This document shows, piece after piece, positions 53,347 to 64,000 of a stretch of 64,000 bases of DNA (positions are counted from its first letter, which is position 1; the number at the start of each line of letters is the position of its first letter). The stretch lies in NCBI GenBank assembly GCA_018398765.1, contig JAHBMJ010000499.1:31065-95064 (forward strand). Direction: 5' to 3'. The translations under genes and the position numbers were made by a program. Origin of the DNA: Chromera velia (taxonomy: Eukaryota > Sar > Chromeraceae). The notes below the pieces were generated by a model. The model saw nothing but the letters and a program-made list of their open reading frames with translations. It had not been told where the DNA came from and made no database searches.

Positions 53347-56300
53347 CTACTCCGAGTCATCCCTTCTGTCGTCAGAGTCCAGGACACCAGGATAGGGCAT
53401 TTTCAGGAACGAAAGGAGGGGAGCGAAGGCGAATTGAATGGCGGCCGAAATGATATTGCTGACCCCCTCTGCAATACAAAAGGCGCCAGCAAGCGGCACC
53501 AGCGGGATCGGAAGCGGAAGTAGGAACAGACCGAAGATGATACCTGCAATCCCGTAGGGCTGTAGTCACAGGAGGAAGGCAGGGAGGGGGAAAGGAAGGG
53601 TTGAATCTTAGTCAAGGAGTGTCAGAAACGACGCGGTTCATCGATGCAAGGAGAAGGATCGTCAGTTCAACAGAGCACCATCAAACAGGGGTTGGAGGGG
53701 ACTTTGTTCATGTACAAAGTGGGCACGCACGTGCATGGGAAAAGGAAGGAAGAAAGGAAGGAGACGACCTCTCCAAGCTTCTTCTTCTCCGTCTCGTTTT
53801 CTACAGTGACGTCATGAGCAAGGAGGAAAGGGAAAGAGCCGCTGTGGTGTCATCCTGTTTGTTGGACGCACACTGCTGTCTTTGGTCCGGAGCTGACACA
53901 CACTCGCGTTTCCTGGCGTTTCCAATCAACGACACACTAAATGACTTACTCACTCACTCACGCACTCACTCACTCACTCACTCACTCACTCACCCAACCA
54001 CCACCAACTCACACGTCCTCATGCTCACTCGCAGGGAGGGAAAGAAACGGACAGGCAGACAGACAGCAGAGAGAGAAAAAAGTTTTCTGGGCGGGCGCAT
54101 CGAATCGTGTGGAACGTCTCACTAACACCCGAGAGACTCCATCATGTATAATACGGAAGGAAGAAGGAAGAATGCCTTTGCGTCACTGACTGACAATTTT
54201 GCCGAACGGCATTGTGTAGTGATGGACCAGGTTTTTCGCATACTGGATCGGGCTGGATATAATGCCCAAGGTACCCCCCTTCTCTTGCATCTGAAGGAAG
54301 GAGCCGGCCGTTGGAGCTACAGACGATCCCCTGAGAAGGAACGAAGAAGAGGTGCCCCCGTCGGAGGCCTCGATCATCTCTTGGAGTGCCTCATCGGCAA
54401 CTGCAGTCTTTTCAACGTCATTCTGGGGCACCTTCTTTTGCTGCAATTAAGCACAGGGACGCACACAAACCACACACACAGACACAGACACTCACAGTCA
54501 CACTGACTCTCACAAACGCTGTCACCCTCACCCTCACCCTCACAAACGCACACACATACACACATGCGCAGAGGGAGACAGAGACAGAGAGACAGAAAGA
54601 AAGACAGGCAGAAAGACAGAGAGAGAGAGAAAGAGATAGAGAGACAGAGAGAGCTGGGAGGATACCCTCCCCGCATCGTCACAGATCGTCGAACTTTCAT
54701 TCAACTATCAGCACGCGTGAAGAAGATGAGATAGCTCAAAGAAGAGAAGAAAAGTAAAAGATTTGACTGTTTCTTCAATCGACGCTGAACGAATCTGAGG
54801 GTCAAGCTGACCGACTGACAAGAGTCACGAGGCCAGAGAGGATTTTGTCCACAGGAAGTTTTGCCACCTCCGCTGCCTTGCCGTGGGTGTTTGCATACTC
54901 GACAATGTGGTCCAGGAGTTTCTTGTAGATTACCACAGCACACTCCATCCAGGACTGCATACGCCAAAAGCAAGGTGGGGCAATCAATCCACGGCTTCCA
55001 CTCTTTCGTTGGAACGAAGGAGAGAAAACAAGCAGAAATACAAGGAAGAAAAGGAACGAAGTAAGGCCGGCAAAGGAGTCTCGAAGGGAGGAGGGTGGCA
55101 GGAAATTTTAAGGAAATAAAAAAGAGAAGAGAAAGAAGAGGGACAGACGACGATTCAAAGGCTCCCCTCTCTATCATTGCTGACATTCTATGACGAAGAG
55201 TGCCTGCCAGATTCTGTCAAAGCAGGAGGAAACAAAAGAAGAAGAAGAAGAAGAAGAAGAAGAGGGAGAAGAAGAGGGAGAAGAAGAGGGAGAAGAAGAA
55301 GAAGAAGAAGAAGGAGGAGGAGGAGGAGAAGAAAGTGTCTGCTCTCCGGCTGTTGATCGGACGTCGAGACTGCCCGCGCGTCTGCTCTTCCTACAGCATT
55401 TGCGTATCAAAACAAAGGAACAAAATCACGCCTATCCACTGTTGTGATTGCTGACCATCTGCTTGGCTTTGCACTCCTCCGCGAAGTCACCAAAGATGGA
55501 AGTGATCTTTGTCGCCACCTCTTCGGCGTTTTCGAGGGTCCCTAGGTCCCCAATTCCAAAAGTACAGGCAACAGTGAAGTACTTGAGGGGAAGTGAGGCT
55601 GGGTTTTCGACTCCCTTCTCCTCCTGCACAGGAGGGGGGCGAGGGTACAGAAGGAGAATTAAGGGGGGGTGAGAGAGAGACGTACAGATCTTATGAAGTG
55701 CTTCCTCCCTTCCTTGCAACTCGGTATCATTGCACGAACACTTTGAAAGCTCCGCTACAGCAAAAGAGATGTTTTTCTCTCCCTCTAACTGGCCATTGTG
55801 CATGTGGTGTCCTAAAGCCGCGCTCCTCTTTCCGTTTCCTTTCCCTCCCTCCCTCCCTCCCTCCTTCCTTACCTCTCTGTTCCATCCTCCCTGCATGTGT
55901 CCTATCTGTACGTAACGGTTGCCTCTTTGATTCACAACAAAATCTCTTGTTGGGCCGTGGAAGCGCATACAGTCAGACTGACACAGCGCTCAATGAGAAG
56001 ATCATCCAGACCCCCAGGGATGGAGGTTCCTGCACACTCTTCAAGGTCGTTTATGGTCTTTCCCTCGCAAGCAGAGAAAATGTTGTATGCCAAGATCTCG
56101 ATCCGCATGCGGGTGAACGGTCTAGTCATAGGAAATCCCTTTTCCTTGGACTCGATCAGAGTGCGCGTGTAGAGCTCCAGGGCTGCCTTCTTGATCGGGA
56201 CGGTGGTTCGGAGCTCGTGGTGATTCAAGACGGCTGGGCCGAGCAGCTCGACTCCGTCTACGGTGACACAGCACTGTGGGTTTCTGCATACAGGCAGGCA

Positions 56301-56780
56301 TGTATTTGTTTGCAAGGCACTGGGCAGGTCTCATTGAGAAATGAGGGCAGAACGGATAAATGAACGAACGAACGGACAGACACAGTGCATGCTTTCTTTG
56401 CCCCTCTTTTTTTCTTTTCATGTATCGGATATATATATATACACGTGCAACTCATCGACAAGAAGACGGCAAAAAGGACTGCTATACGGAGGAGAGGCAA
56501 CAAAATAAACGAAAATGTCTGTATGAAAGCCATTTTTCCGAGTTCATTGGCGTTCCTTCTTTTCTGAAGGGCTGACTGACTTCGCACAAAAGGCAAACTC
56601 GTCCTTCGACGGAGACGAAATGTACAAGTCTCTACATGAAGAGTCTTCTCTCTGACTGAGGGACACAAAGGAGGAGGACGAGGACTTCAGAGTGGGGATA
56701 CTGACAGCCACTCCTGTGGAAAGGAGGGCACCAACTCCTGTGGACAAGAAAAGAAGAACGGAAGTCGAAGGACGTCCCAT
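53347..56780 (-). CDS. unrecognised secretory-pathway protein, about 420 residues, hydrophobic C-terminus
   Basis: Six phase-consistent exons: 56581-56780, 55983-56283, 55456-55623, 54820-54954, 54195-54440, 53347-53559 (1,263 bases). All five donors begin GTCAG, and all internal junctions after the first are phase 0. The start has a clear signal peptide (MGRPSTSVLLFLSTGVGALL). The middle is helical with several cysteines, consistent with a lumenal domain (CCVTVDGVELL, FGDFAEECKAKQM, SWMECAVVIYKKLLDHIVEY). The last exon, about residues 351-402, is a long hydrophobic segment (IIFGLFLLPLPIPLVPLAGA) that may cross the membrane once or twice, followed by an acidic tail (DSDDRRDDSE). No family was recognised. 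It is divergent from the cytochrome b561 gene, with about 610 bp between starts. Confidence 0.75.
55238..55332. repeat. GAA/GGA trinucleotide repeat
   Basis: Intronic on the minus strand, in intron 3 of the unrecognised secretory gene. On the plus strand it gives a false Glu- or Lys-rich ORF. Confidence 0.9.
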
Positions 56781-57069
56781 TTTGCTCTCGACAACCGTCT
56801 CTCTGAAGATTTAATTATTTGTGTGAAAACTTTCTTTGAGAGCTGGCAAGTTGGAGCCAACTTTCTTTTCTCTTTCACCAGCTGCAGATCTTTGTTCAAG
56901 CGAATGAGAGAACAGCTTTTGGGTCTCTCTCTTCATTCAATTATTCATATAGACTTGTTGCATGCAGCTGAAAAAGTGCATGCACGGAGACGATCGATCT
57001 ATATATACGCAAGAATTAAAAAAAATTAAAGGATATAAAAGAAAAAAAACACAAATTCTACGCATGCAT

Positions 57070-57165
57070 ATCGGCCGGGGCCCTGGGCCTCAATATTAAA
57101 GGGGGCCCTGCATGCATGCAACGCGGCCCTGATTTGCCGGCCGGCCGGGGCCGGCCTGCAAACTC
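57070..57165. promoter_or_regulatory. GGCC-rich block between divergent genes, with TGCATGCA
   Basis: Contains GGCCGGGGCCCTGGGCC, GGGGGCCC and GCCGGCCGGCCGGGGCCGGCC, plus TGCATGCATGCA near 57108-57120. It is about 290 bp from the minus-strand start (56780) and 225-320 bp from ATG 57390. TGCATGC is a known ApiAP2-binding motif in apicomplexans; here the same word is also common at splice acceptors, so the meaning is uncertain. Confidence 0.45.
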
Positions 57166-57389
57166 AGTCAAACTCACGTCAAAATCGGATCGATGCACCA
57201 AATGATACGGCCAAGCACATACTGCCACTGTCAGTGCCACATGCCGGACTGATTCTTCTCCTTCCCATTTACAGCGCCAGGTATTTCCATACAGCCTTTC
57301 CCCTGACTGAAGGTGCCCGAAAGCAGGAGAGACGACTACGCCTGCTCGAAGAGAATCTTGAAATTGACTAATCTTTCTTGAACAGCACA

Positions 57390-58422
57390 ATGTGTTGCAC
57401 AAGGGGGACGTTGTTCATCTTCCTCCCTCTGTGTGCTCTTTTGTTTGCTGCGTCTGGTTTCGGCCATGGAATTTCTCTTTTTACCCTGCACCCAATCTGT
57501 ATGGGAATTGCGATGTTCTACACTCTGCCAATGGGTATCCTCTCATGGGTCCGACATCACAAGCACATAGACAAAAAGAAACACCATGTGAAGATGATGA
57601 CATGGACAGCAGGACTGATGGCTTTGGGGTTTGCAACAGCCTTCCTTCACAAATCTTCGCTGGGCGTGGAACACTTCAGCAGTCTACATAGCGAAGTTGG
57701 CCTCCTGTCGCTGTTGGCGCTCGCCCTCCAAGTACGCAGAAACCACCCTCAGCCCTAGCAACCGAGCATCACACAGTTTGCCAGTCTTGCCTCTGTATTC
57801 CCACTCCTGCCTTCTCCTTCCATCGGTATTCTGGGTGTGTCGAGCAAGTGCGACCCCACGCTCAGCTTTGTTCCCCTGTGGTCTTCTTCTGCCCACTTTG
57901 ATGAGTCACTGACATCTTCCAGGGAGACGACCTAATTAGCACAATCCTTCTTCCCACATGTACGTGTATCCTATGCTTTGATCGTCATCGCCTATCTGTG
58001 TCATGGTCTGTGTGCAGGGGTCCGGAGGAGCAGGATTGCGGTATCTGAGTTACCAGTACCCGTGGATTGCGCAATATGCGAAGTATCCGCACAAATTGGC
58101 TGCCTTTCCTGTCTACTTCCTTTCGTCCTTTGCGGTCATGGCGGCGGTTCGCACTAAGTGGTCCCGTTCAAATCCGGTGATCGGAATCCGGGTGGTCAAT
58201 TTCTTTCTGTTCATCACGGTGCCCCTTCTTTTCTTGTCAGTACTGATCTTCTTCTTCTTCTCAAGTAGTGGGTCGGGGAAGCCGGACAAGAGCAAATCGC
58301 CAAGGGAGGAGGACACAATGAGGTTACTTAATTCACGCTCCCCGTCGGCCTATGACAGCGGGAGTACGGCAATAAACGGGGGGGCAGCAAAAGTCTCACG
58401 GGTACGAGGGAAATATGCATGA
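57390..58422 (+). CDS. cytochrome b561-domain protein (CYB561D1/D2-like)
   Basis: Six-helix di-haem membrane protein of the b561 fold, which moves electrons across a membrane, usually from ascorbate. Two exons, 57390-57731 and 58018-58422, give 248 residues. Haem-ligand histidines are His34 (FTLHP), His66 (KKHHVKMMTW), His100 (SSLHSEVG) and His139 (KYPHKLAAF). The 66-100 and 100-139 spacings equal those I recall for human CYB561D2 (86-120-159). Helix 1 starts at about residue 6 and may double as a signal anchor; helices continue to about 215. The tail is Ser/Lys-rich, cytosolic by inference. The partner reductase and membrane cannot be told from sequence. TTG or other codons upstream were not used, since ATG 57390 gives the expected length. 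Confidence 0.9.
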
Positions 58423-61400
58423 CGCTCATGTCACCCCCTCTGCTGCCTGTCAGCTCAAGTCAAGGCAAGGCAAGGAAGAGGTTTTCTCAAAGGAGGAAAT
58501 CCGGGGGGGGAAAGAGAAATAGAATTAGAGAAGTAGAAGTAGACTGCAGGGTTCTCAAACGGGGGCAGGGTGGGGGGGTTACAAGGGAAAGCAAGGGCCT
58601 CGGGTCGGGTGTAAAAAATGAATGATTGAATGATTCAATCAGTGAATGCATTGAGTCTATTAGACAGAGAAAAGCTCAGTGTGCGACGCACTGACTGCAT
58701 GGCTCTCTGTTTTGGTTTGACTAATAACTTAATTCCTGCCTTTCTCCCTTCCTTTCTTCACTCACGACTGCCCTTTAGAGTCGATGAATCAATTCGAGTG
58801 TTTCCCCTAGACTCCACTGCAACCGCACACTGATCACCTTCCTTCTTTCCTTCCTTCGTCCTTCTCCATTCGACAATTCGATCGCGTCTCCGTGCAATGA
58901 ATGCATCGACCGACGGGCCGATCTGTCGGCGTGCGTCAATTCGAAGGCGAGTCGTGATCAGGACAGAAAGAGAAAGGAAACGGCTCGCGCGTTTGGACTT
59001 TAACTGAAACAGCCTGGCGATGCTCCCTCCTAGACTTGCAGGCAAACACTTCATTCAAGGCATGCAGTTTGATTGATTGGAGAATGAAAAAGACAGACAG
59101 AGAAAAGAAAGGACAGAGGATCCCGACGAGCATCGGGTCCCTTGCTTGCATGCTTCTTTCTTTCTTTCTTTTTGTTTCTGTGCGTGCATAGGTGACGCAA
59201 TGTTGTACGCGTGGGTTGTCCTGTTCTCGCTTTACACTCTCCCTCCCCTGTGTGTGCGTGAAGAAGCCGTGGTGCCGTTGCATTTTTCATTTCGCGGTGT
59301 GTCTGTCTGTGCGCGTGTGAATGAGTGTGCATGTGCGTGTGTGTGTTTGTGTGAGAGAGATCCTAAACGGATCCTTTGCAGACCGATAGACTGGACAGAT
59401 CTCCTGCCTGCTCTTTTCTGTCTGCACGAGCGAAGGAAGAGCGTGTGGAACGAACAACGTCGGGCGTGGGTAGGTGGGTATCTTTGTTGGGGTGGGGGGA
59501 GGGAGTGTGAGTTGCAATCATTCTCTGTGTGTGTGTGTCTTCGGTTTTGAAATTTGAAGGGCAACACGAGGAAGGGAGGCGCCTCTGGTTGGTTGGACGG
59601 AAACTTCTGTCTGTGTTGCAAGCCTCCCACGACAGAGTAATTCGAAAGCCTGCTTTTCTTTCTTTCTTTCTTTCTTGTGCAGAGACATTAGCCGATAGAC
59701 AGAAACAGGGAGTTTTGTTAGGGGCTGGGTGGGTCGATCGGTTGGATAGGAAGCGGGTGTAGCCGTTGGTGGCATAATGTTGCCATGAATGCAGTTTGTG
59801 GGAAAAGGGGATGACTCGATCGTTTGTTGGGCACATGCATTCTGTGGGGTAGAGAGCGATCGAATCGATCGAAGTTTTTTACAGTCAGAGGGTTTTCTCT
59901 CAAGTCGTGGGTCCTCCGTCATCATTTTCATCTAATCTTAATTCTCCCATGGATCGATCTTCAATCTCCATCCGTTCTTCCTTCCCTTTCTCTATCCTCA
60001 TCCACGGGTCCATCAATCCATCAAGGTGATCTGATGTGCGTCTGAGGGGCTGCTGTCTGCCCTTCAGGAACCAGTTTTATCCCTTTGGGTGTCTCAGTGT
60101 TTCATTCCCTTTGGAACAGAGACCCATTGAATTAGTGCACAGGAGTTTTGGGGGGCGGACTAATTCGCTGCATGACTTTGAGTCTTTAATTCTTGGTTTG
60201 AACCTCCATAAGTGGCTGGCTGACTCTCTTTTCCAGCCTGTTCTGAATGTTTCTCTCTATGAAACTGTGGGTTGACCAACTTGAATTCATCTATTGAAAT
60301 TCATATTTTCAATCTTTTTCTTTATTATCATCATCATGGTTTGGGGGATTTATCTAGGGATTTATAGTATAGTGATAGTAAATATGTATATATGCATTGA
60401 AACTTTTAATACATAAATCAAATTTACAAGCAAATTTGAAAGTTATAGGCGGTCTTAGGAGTTAATTTAATATTTATTTAGATTACATGGTATTAACGAT
60501 ATGCAGTGTTAAGCACCCACTGCCTATAATCATACCTGCCCATTGCATAAGCCGTCTTAGTTACGATATGTAGTAGTTGGTATACAAAAATTAGGAAATT
60601 TCAATGAAACATAGTTTATTTTTCAAATTATGATTATTTTTTACCCGTAAAATGTCGCCGTGCTGCGCACTAAACAGTTTTTATAACCTAAAAACTACTA
60701 AAAACTACAAAAAAGAAAAGGGGGGCCGGGGCAGAAGGACCATCACAGCCATCAAACGTTAAATTGGCCCTAAAATTGGCCTAATAATCTTTTATAAAGA
60801 CTTCCAACCATTCTAAAAAACTATTGTTTGACTGATGGCAGTCTGATGCATATTGATGCTGCAATTATAGTGACAATTTAGGGCTTTGCATATTATATAC
60901 ATTCAATATTAGAATACTGGTAAGTCATAAGTTGAAAATCTTGCATAAAAACTGCCATAACAGTGTTGTTCATGTCTTAATTAATTATTTTACTATTATA
61001 AGTTTAAAACAACAAAAAATATTCTGTATAAGGATGTTTTGTATATGTTATTTGGTACAAAATCTAGTATAAAATTGTTTAAAAAGGGTCTAAAATTGAT
61101 ACGTTGCAATAAACAAGAGTACAGGAATTCACTAGTCACTTACTAGGTCACTTTAATAATTTCTTGAAAAGGATCACTGCCATTTAAATGAATCCGGGTT
61201 TGAATTTAAGCTCCAGAGGTCAAATTTGAAGAAACACGTCTATTAAATTGCCGCCAACAAGAGTCAATTGACGCACGGCACATAAAAAACAATCAAATGA
61301 ATTCGGTTAATTTTTACTTGAGACTCAAGTTGAAAGGGCCTTACTACTACCGTGACTGAATGAGCGCTAGTGAAAACTTTGTTTCTCTTCTCTTACCGAC

Positions 61401-61619
61401 GCAATATTCACTTGGGATGATCCCATCCTTTTTTCGTTCCCCAGTTTCTTCAATGACATTGAGAACTTTCAGTCGATCGAGTCGATCATTTTTCTTTTTT
61501 AAAGTCTGTCTTTTTGTCCCGGTGACATCTTCCCCGCCCTCTCTCTTTCCCCTGCAACCCTTGACTTTATTCCCTCCCTTTGTCCCTTCCCTTGCTTTCT
61601 TGGTCAGTCGGCGAGTGAT
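58423..61619. other. convergent intergenic region with AT-rich island 4
   Basis: 58423-60280 has ordinary composition with TTTC and GT microsatellites and no convincing exon chain. Its largest frame (59077-59550) is Cys/Val-rich repeat read-through. About 60290-61340 is strongly AT-rich with no ORF of 60 codons, apart from a short GC-rich patch at 60720-60735. 61340-61619 is the probable 3' flank of the HECT gene. Confidence 0.6.
61566..61571 (-). terminator. candidate polyadenylation signal for the HECT gene
   Basis: AATAAA on the minus strand about 50 bases after the HECT stop codon. Called by motif and position only. Confidence 0.45.
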
Positions 61620-63700
61620 TCAATCTTGAAACTCCATTTGTTCGTCCCTCACGTCCACGTCCAGATCAATCGCCAGACAATGCTCGATTGCGTACAGGAG
61701 CCGCACACGGAGAACGTCCGCAGACGAGTACGGCGGCAGGGACAAGCGGAAGGCGCACGTTGTTGAAGTCGGCAACCGGAGGTCGGCACTCACCCCCTGC
61801 AGGCGTATTGTTATGATAGGCAAATAGAGTCAAACGGCCGCACGCGATGCGGAAGAGCCATGCAGGCGGGCGTTTGCCAAAGAGAGAGAGAGGCTGAGCA
61901 CGATAGAGGGTCGGGGTGACCGTCGATGACGATGTGAAGCTTCCAGTCCAAAACCTCTCCGAAAGAACAAAAGAAACTACTGCAACAGCCGGAAAAAGAA
62001 AGTCGACTTACCGGCTGGCTGTCGACTTCAACGTGAAACCTCCAGTCCCCTGCGGAGGGCAAACGGCATCGGCCCGACACGAACCTGCAGCCAGAGGGAA
62101 CAAGGAAAAGAAAGATGGGAATTCCGTCAGATTCGTTTCTGAGAGTTCGTGGGGCGGTGTGTTGGGGTGGGGTTGGTGGAGGTGGGGGGGGATTGTTTTT
62201 TTAGGGGTTTCTGCGATTGGGTCTGCATGGTTGTGAAGTCCTAAGTCCAGCTTTGTTTTGAAGATCTAAAATCTAGATGGGAAAGAGAGAAAGAATCTCG
62301 ATTCAGTTTGAGTATCTGTCAACACGCAAGTCGCTCCTCCGACTTCCCTTCCCCCCTCCCTCTCTCTCTGTGTATGTGTGTGTGTGTGTGTATGTGTGTG
62401 TGTGGCCAAACGTCCGTCTGCTCTCTGTACGTACCTGAGGAAGTTCTGCAGTTGCACGTTGGAGAAGCCTCTGAGGACCTCGAACAGATTCTTTCTGATT
62501 CCAGGGGAGTCACAAGTCGTGTGCCTCTCCAAAACTTCAAGGTCAATCGTTCCCTCTCCACAAATCAGACGCTCCAGCCGTCTGAATGCAGAAACCATCA
62601 AACACAAAGTTTAATTTGATTATGAGATCACGAGAAACAAGGATTTGACGAGAGTCACCACTGGGACGCCCCCGGTGCCTTCAAAAATGGTGGATGAAGG
62701 GACAGAAGCCAGAAAGCAAAAACAGAAGAAAGGAGGGGCGAAAGAAGGAAGAGATGAATAAACGACCTAAGCGAGATGCAATCCATGAAAGACTTGTCAC
62801 GCATACGTTTAGGGAAAGTATTTTTGTTCTTATCATATCTTCAAAGAGAGATGCTTCATTTCCATTTGTCGATGTGTCCATTTGTTTCCCTATAAGATGG
62901 CTCTGTTTGCCCCGTTTTCTCTCTCATGCTTTGATTGCATGTTTCTGAGCTACCAACCTTCCATCAAAAAGCAGGCGCATGCGGCCAAGTGGCAGCACAG
63001 CCCCGAGCCCCCTCGAGACCGCTGCTACGGCCGCGTCCCCCTCCAGCATTCGGCTTCTTTCTGAAAGACGAACAAACAACGGGAGCGTCCGACGAGTCAC
63101 GCCCAGGCCCGCACCCCCAGGCAGGAGATCGACAGAAGTGCCAGAGGCGCTTTCTGCAGTGAAGGTCAAATCTTCGAAATACTGTGACTCGTCCTCTGAA
63201 ATCCCAGCTGCAGCATCTGTCGAAGCTCCCCTCTCGGATCCTTCCACCTCCCCTTCCCCTTCAATCGGCTCACCTTCCCCCCTCCCCGTCAAATGTTCCT
63301 TTTGTTCTCCTCCACGATCGTGATCAGACGAGGAGGAGCACACGGGTTCTTGACTCGATTCAGGTGCTGCTGCCTCCCCTTCATGCAAAAAGTGGACCAG
63401 CCGCTCCTCCCCTCGGCAGGCACCCTCTGCTGCTGGATGAGAGATGCTGCTGTTGTTGTTACAGGCACTGGAGCTGCTGCTGCTGCTGCTGGAAGATGAG
63501 GAAGAGGACGCAGGTAGATGAGAGGCGCCTGCAGACACGCCTCCTGGAGTCTCCGTTGCCGGAAGTGGAGCTGAATGGCTGCTGATCCTAATCTGGCGTG
63601 CCCGGCATTCCCTCCTTCTGGCACTCTCATTGGCAGACCGTGCAATGGCAGCGAGGGTGACAGTCATCTGAGTGCCCACTGTGTCGCTTTCGTGCACGTC
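61620..63700 (-). CDS. HECT-type E3 ubiquitin ligase, C-terminal part (HECTD3-like tail)
   Basis: A HECT ligase takes ubiquitin from an E2 onto its catalytic cysteine and passes it to substrate. The last four exons are visible: 62958-63700, 62435-62581, 62012-62084, 61620-61796 (379 residues). The gene continues upstream off the right edge. N-lobe signature: LTFTAES, then DLLPGGAGLGVT, FVRLSERSRML, GLGAVLPLGRMRLL; then LERLICGEGTIDLEVLERHT, FEVLRGFSNVQLQNFLRFVSG and RCRLP. The C-lobe reads LRLPTSTTCAFRLSLPPYSS with the catalytic Cys codon at 61755-61757. The ending YAIEHCLAIDLDV resembles the HECTD3 tail as I recall it. Before the N-lobe, exon 62958-63700 encodes a Ser- and Glu-rich disordered stretch with a serine run. 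I could not place the next exon upstream within 63701-64000. Confidence 0.88.
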
Positions 63701-64000
63701 CTGAAAGGAATACGGAGCAGGATGCAATGCAAAGATATGACAGACAAGTCACAGAGAAAAAAAGAGAATCAAGTCGAGCAGATCAATGGTGATGGCAGGA
63801 CAGAGCAAAAGAGGTGCAGATAGAGGGAGTGGGGAAAGATGCTAAAGAAGGTCTGGGGGAATAAACGAGGTCTTTTCCTTCCTTCCTTCTCTGCTTCCTT
63901 TGTTGTTGTTTTCCAAGCACCAATGTCCCTGTGATTTTCATTCAACGCCTCCACATCATATTCATTCAGGTAGAAAACAAAACAAAGAAAACAGACTATC
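63701..64000 (-). other. probable HECT intron, possible further exon
   Basis: The 3' splice site TTTCAG ends at 63701 on the minus strand. A protein-like piece (EYDVEALNENHRDIGAWK) lies at about 63906-63962, but its donors do not fit the phase-0 start of the next exon, so it is not included in the model. Confidence 0.3.

Overview
The window is nuclear DNA from an intron-dense, flagellated unicellular eukaryote. Nearly every gene is cut into short exons, and introns are full of simple repeats. Introns often open with GTCAGT or GTCGGT and close with GCATGCAG. A chromerid-type alga (Chromera-like) would fit, but nothing here fixes the species. All gene models below were built by hand from reading frames, splice sites and phase bookkeeping; no alignment was run. 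Human and bacterial comparisons are from memory.

Six genes alternate strictly in strand. (1) 7192-33222 +, a giant coiled-coil protein recognisable as CEP290, the ciliary transition-zone protein, with 45 inferred exons and about 3,863 codons; it carries an EF-hand and an IQ motif mid-protein. (2) 34933-39002 -, an unrecognised protein of about 703 residues with a short coiled coil. (3) 39672-51470 +, oligopeptidase B (S9A serine peptidase), 27 exons, about 778 residues, full catalytic triad. (4) 53347-56780 -, an unrecognised protein of about 420 residues with a signal peptide and a hydrophobic C-terminus. (5) 57390-58422 +, a cytochrome b561-domain protein (CYB561D type), 2 exons, with all four haem histidines. 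(6) 61620 to beyond the right edge, -, a HECT ubiquitin ligase of which the last four exons are visible.

Intergenic DNA is also patterned. Three divergent upstream regions (6720-6860, 39325-39385, 57070-57165) each carry a GGCC-rich block 0.2-0.5 kb from a start codon. All three convergent junctions (33.7-34.3, 51.9-53.1 and 60.3-61.35 kb) carry an AT-rich island without ORFs. A fourth island at 1.5-1.8 kb hints at another convergent junction, so a minus-strand gene may lie between about 1.9 and 6.7 kb; only a doubtful fragment of it can be seen (6288-6660). A possible structured RNA lies beside that island.

The CEP290 gene implies a cilium or flagellum. The other genes (peptidase, haem membrane protein, ubiquitin ligase, two unknowns) show no shared pathway, so this is a stretch of eukaryotic chromosome rather than an operon-like system. 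The most unusual signals are the splice-site grammar, the gene-boundary punctuation, and a tandem repeat that has copied a 3' splice site together with the start of its exon. Ns occur only inside poly-C/poly-G tracts (11314-11631, 23280, 36214-36255, 40871, 46348-46350); all fall in introns of these models.
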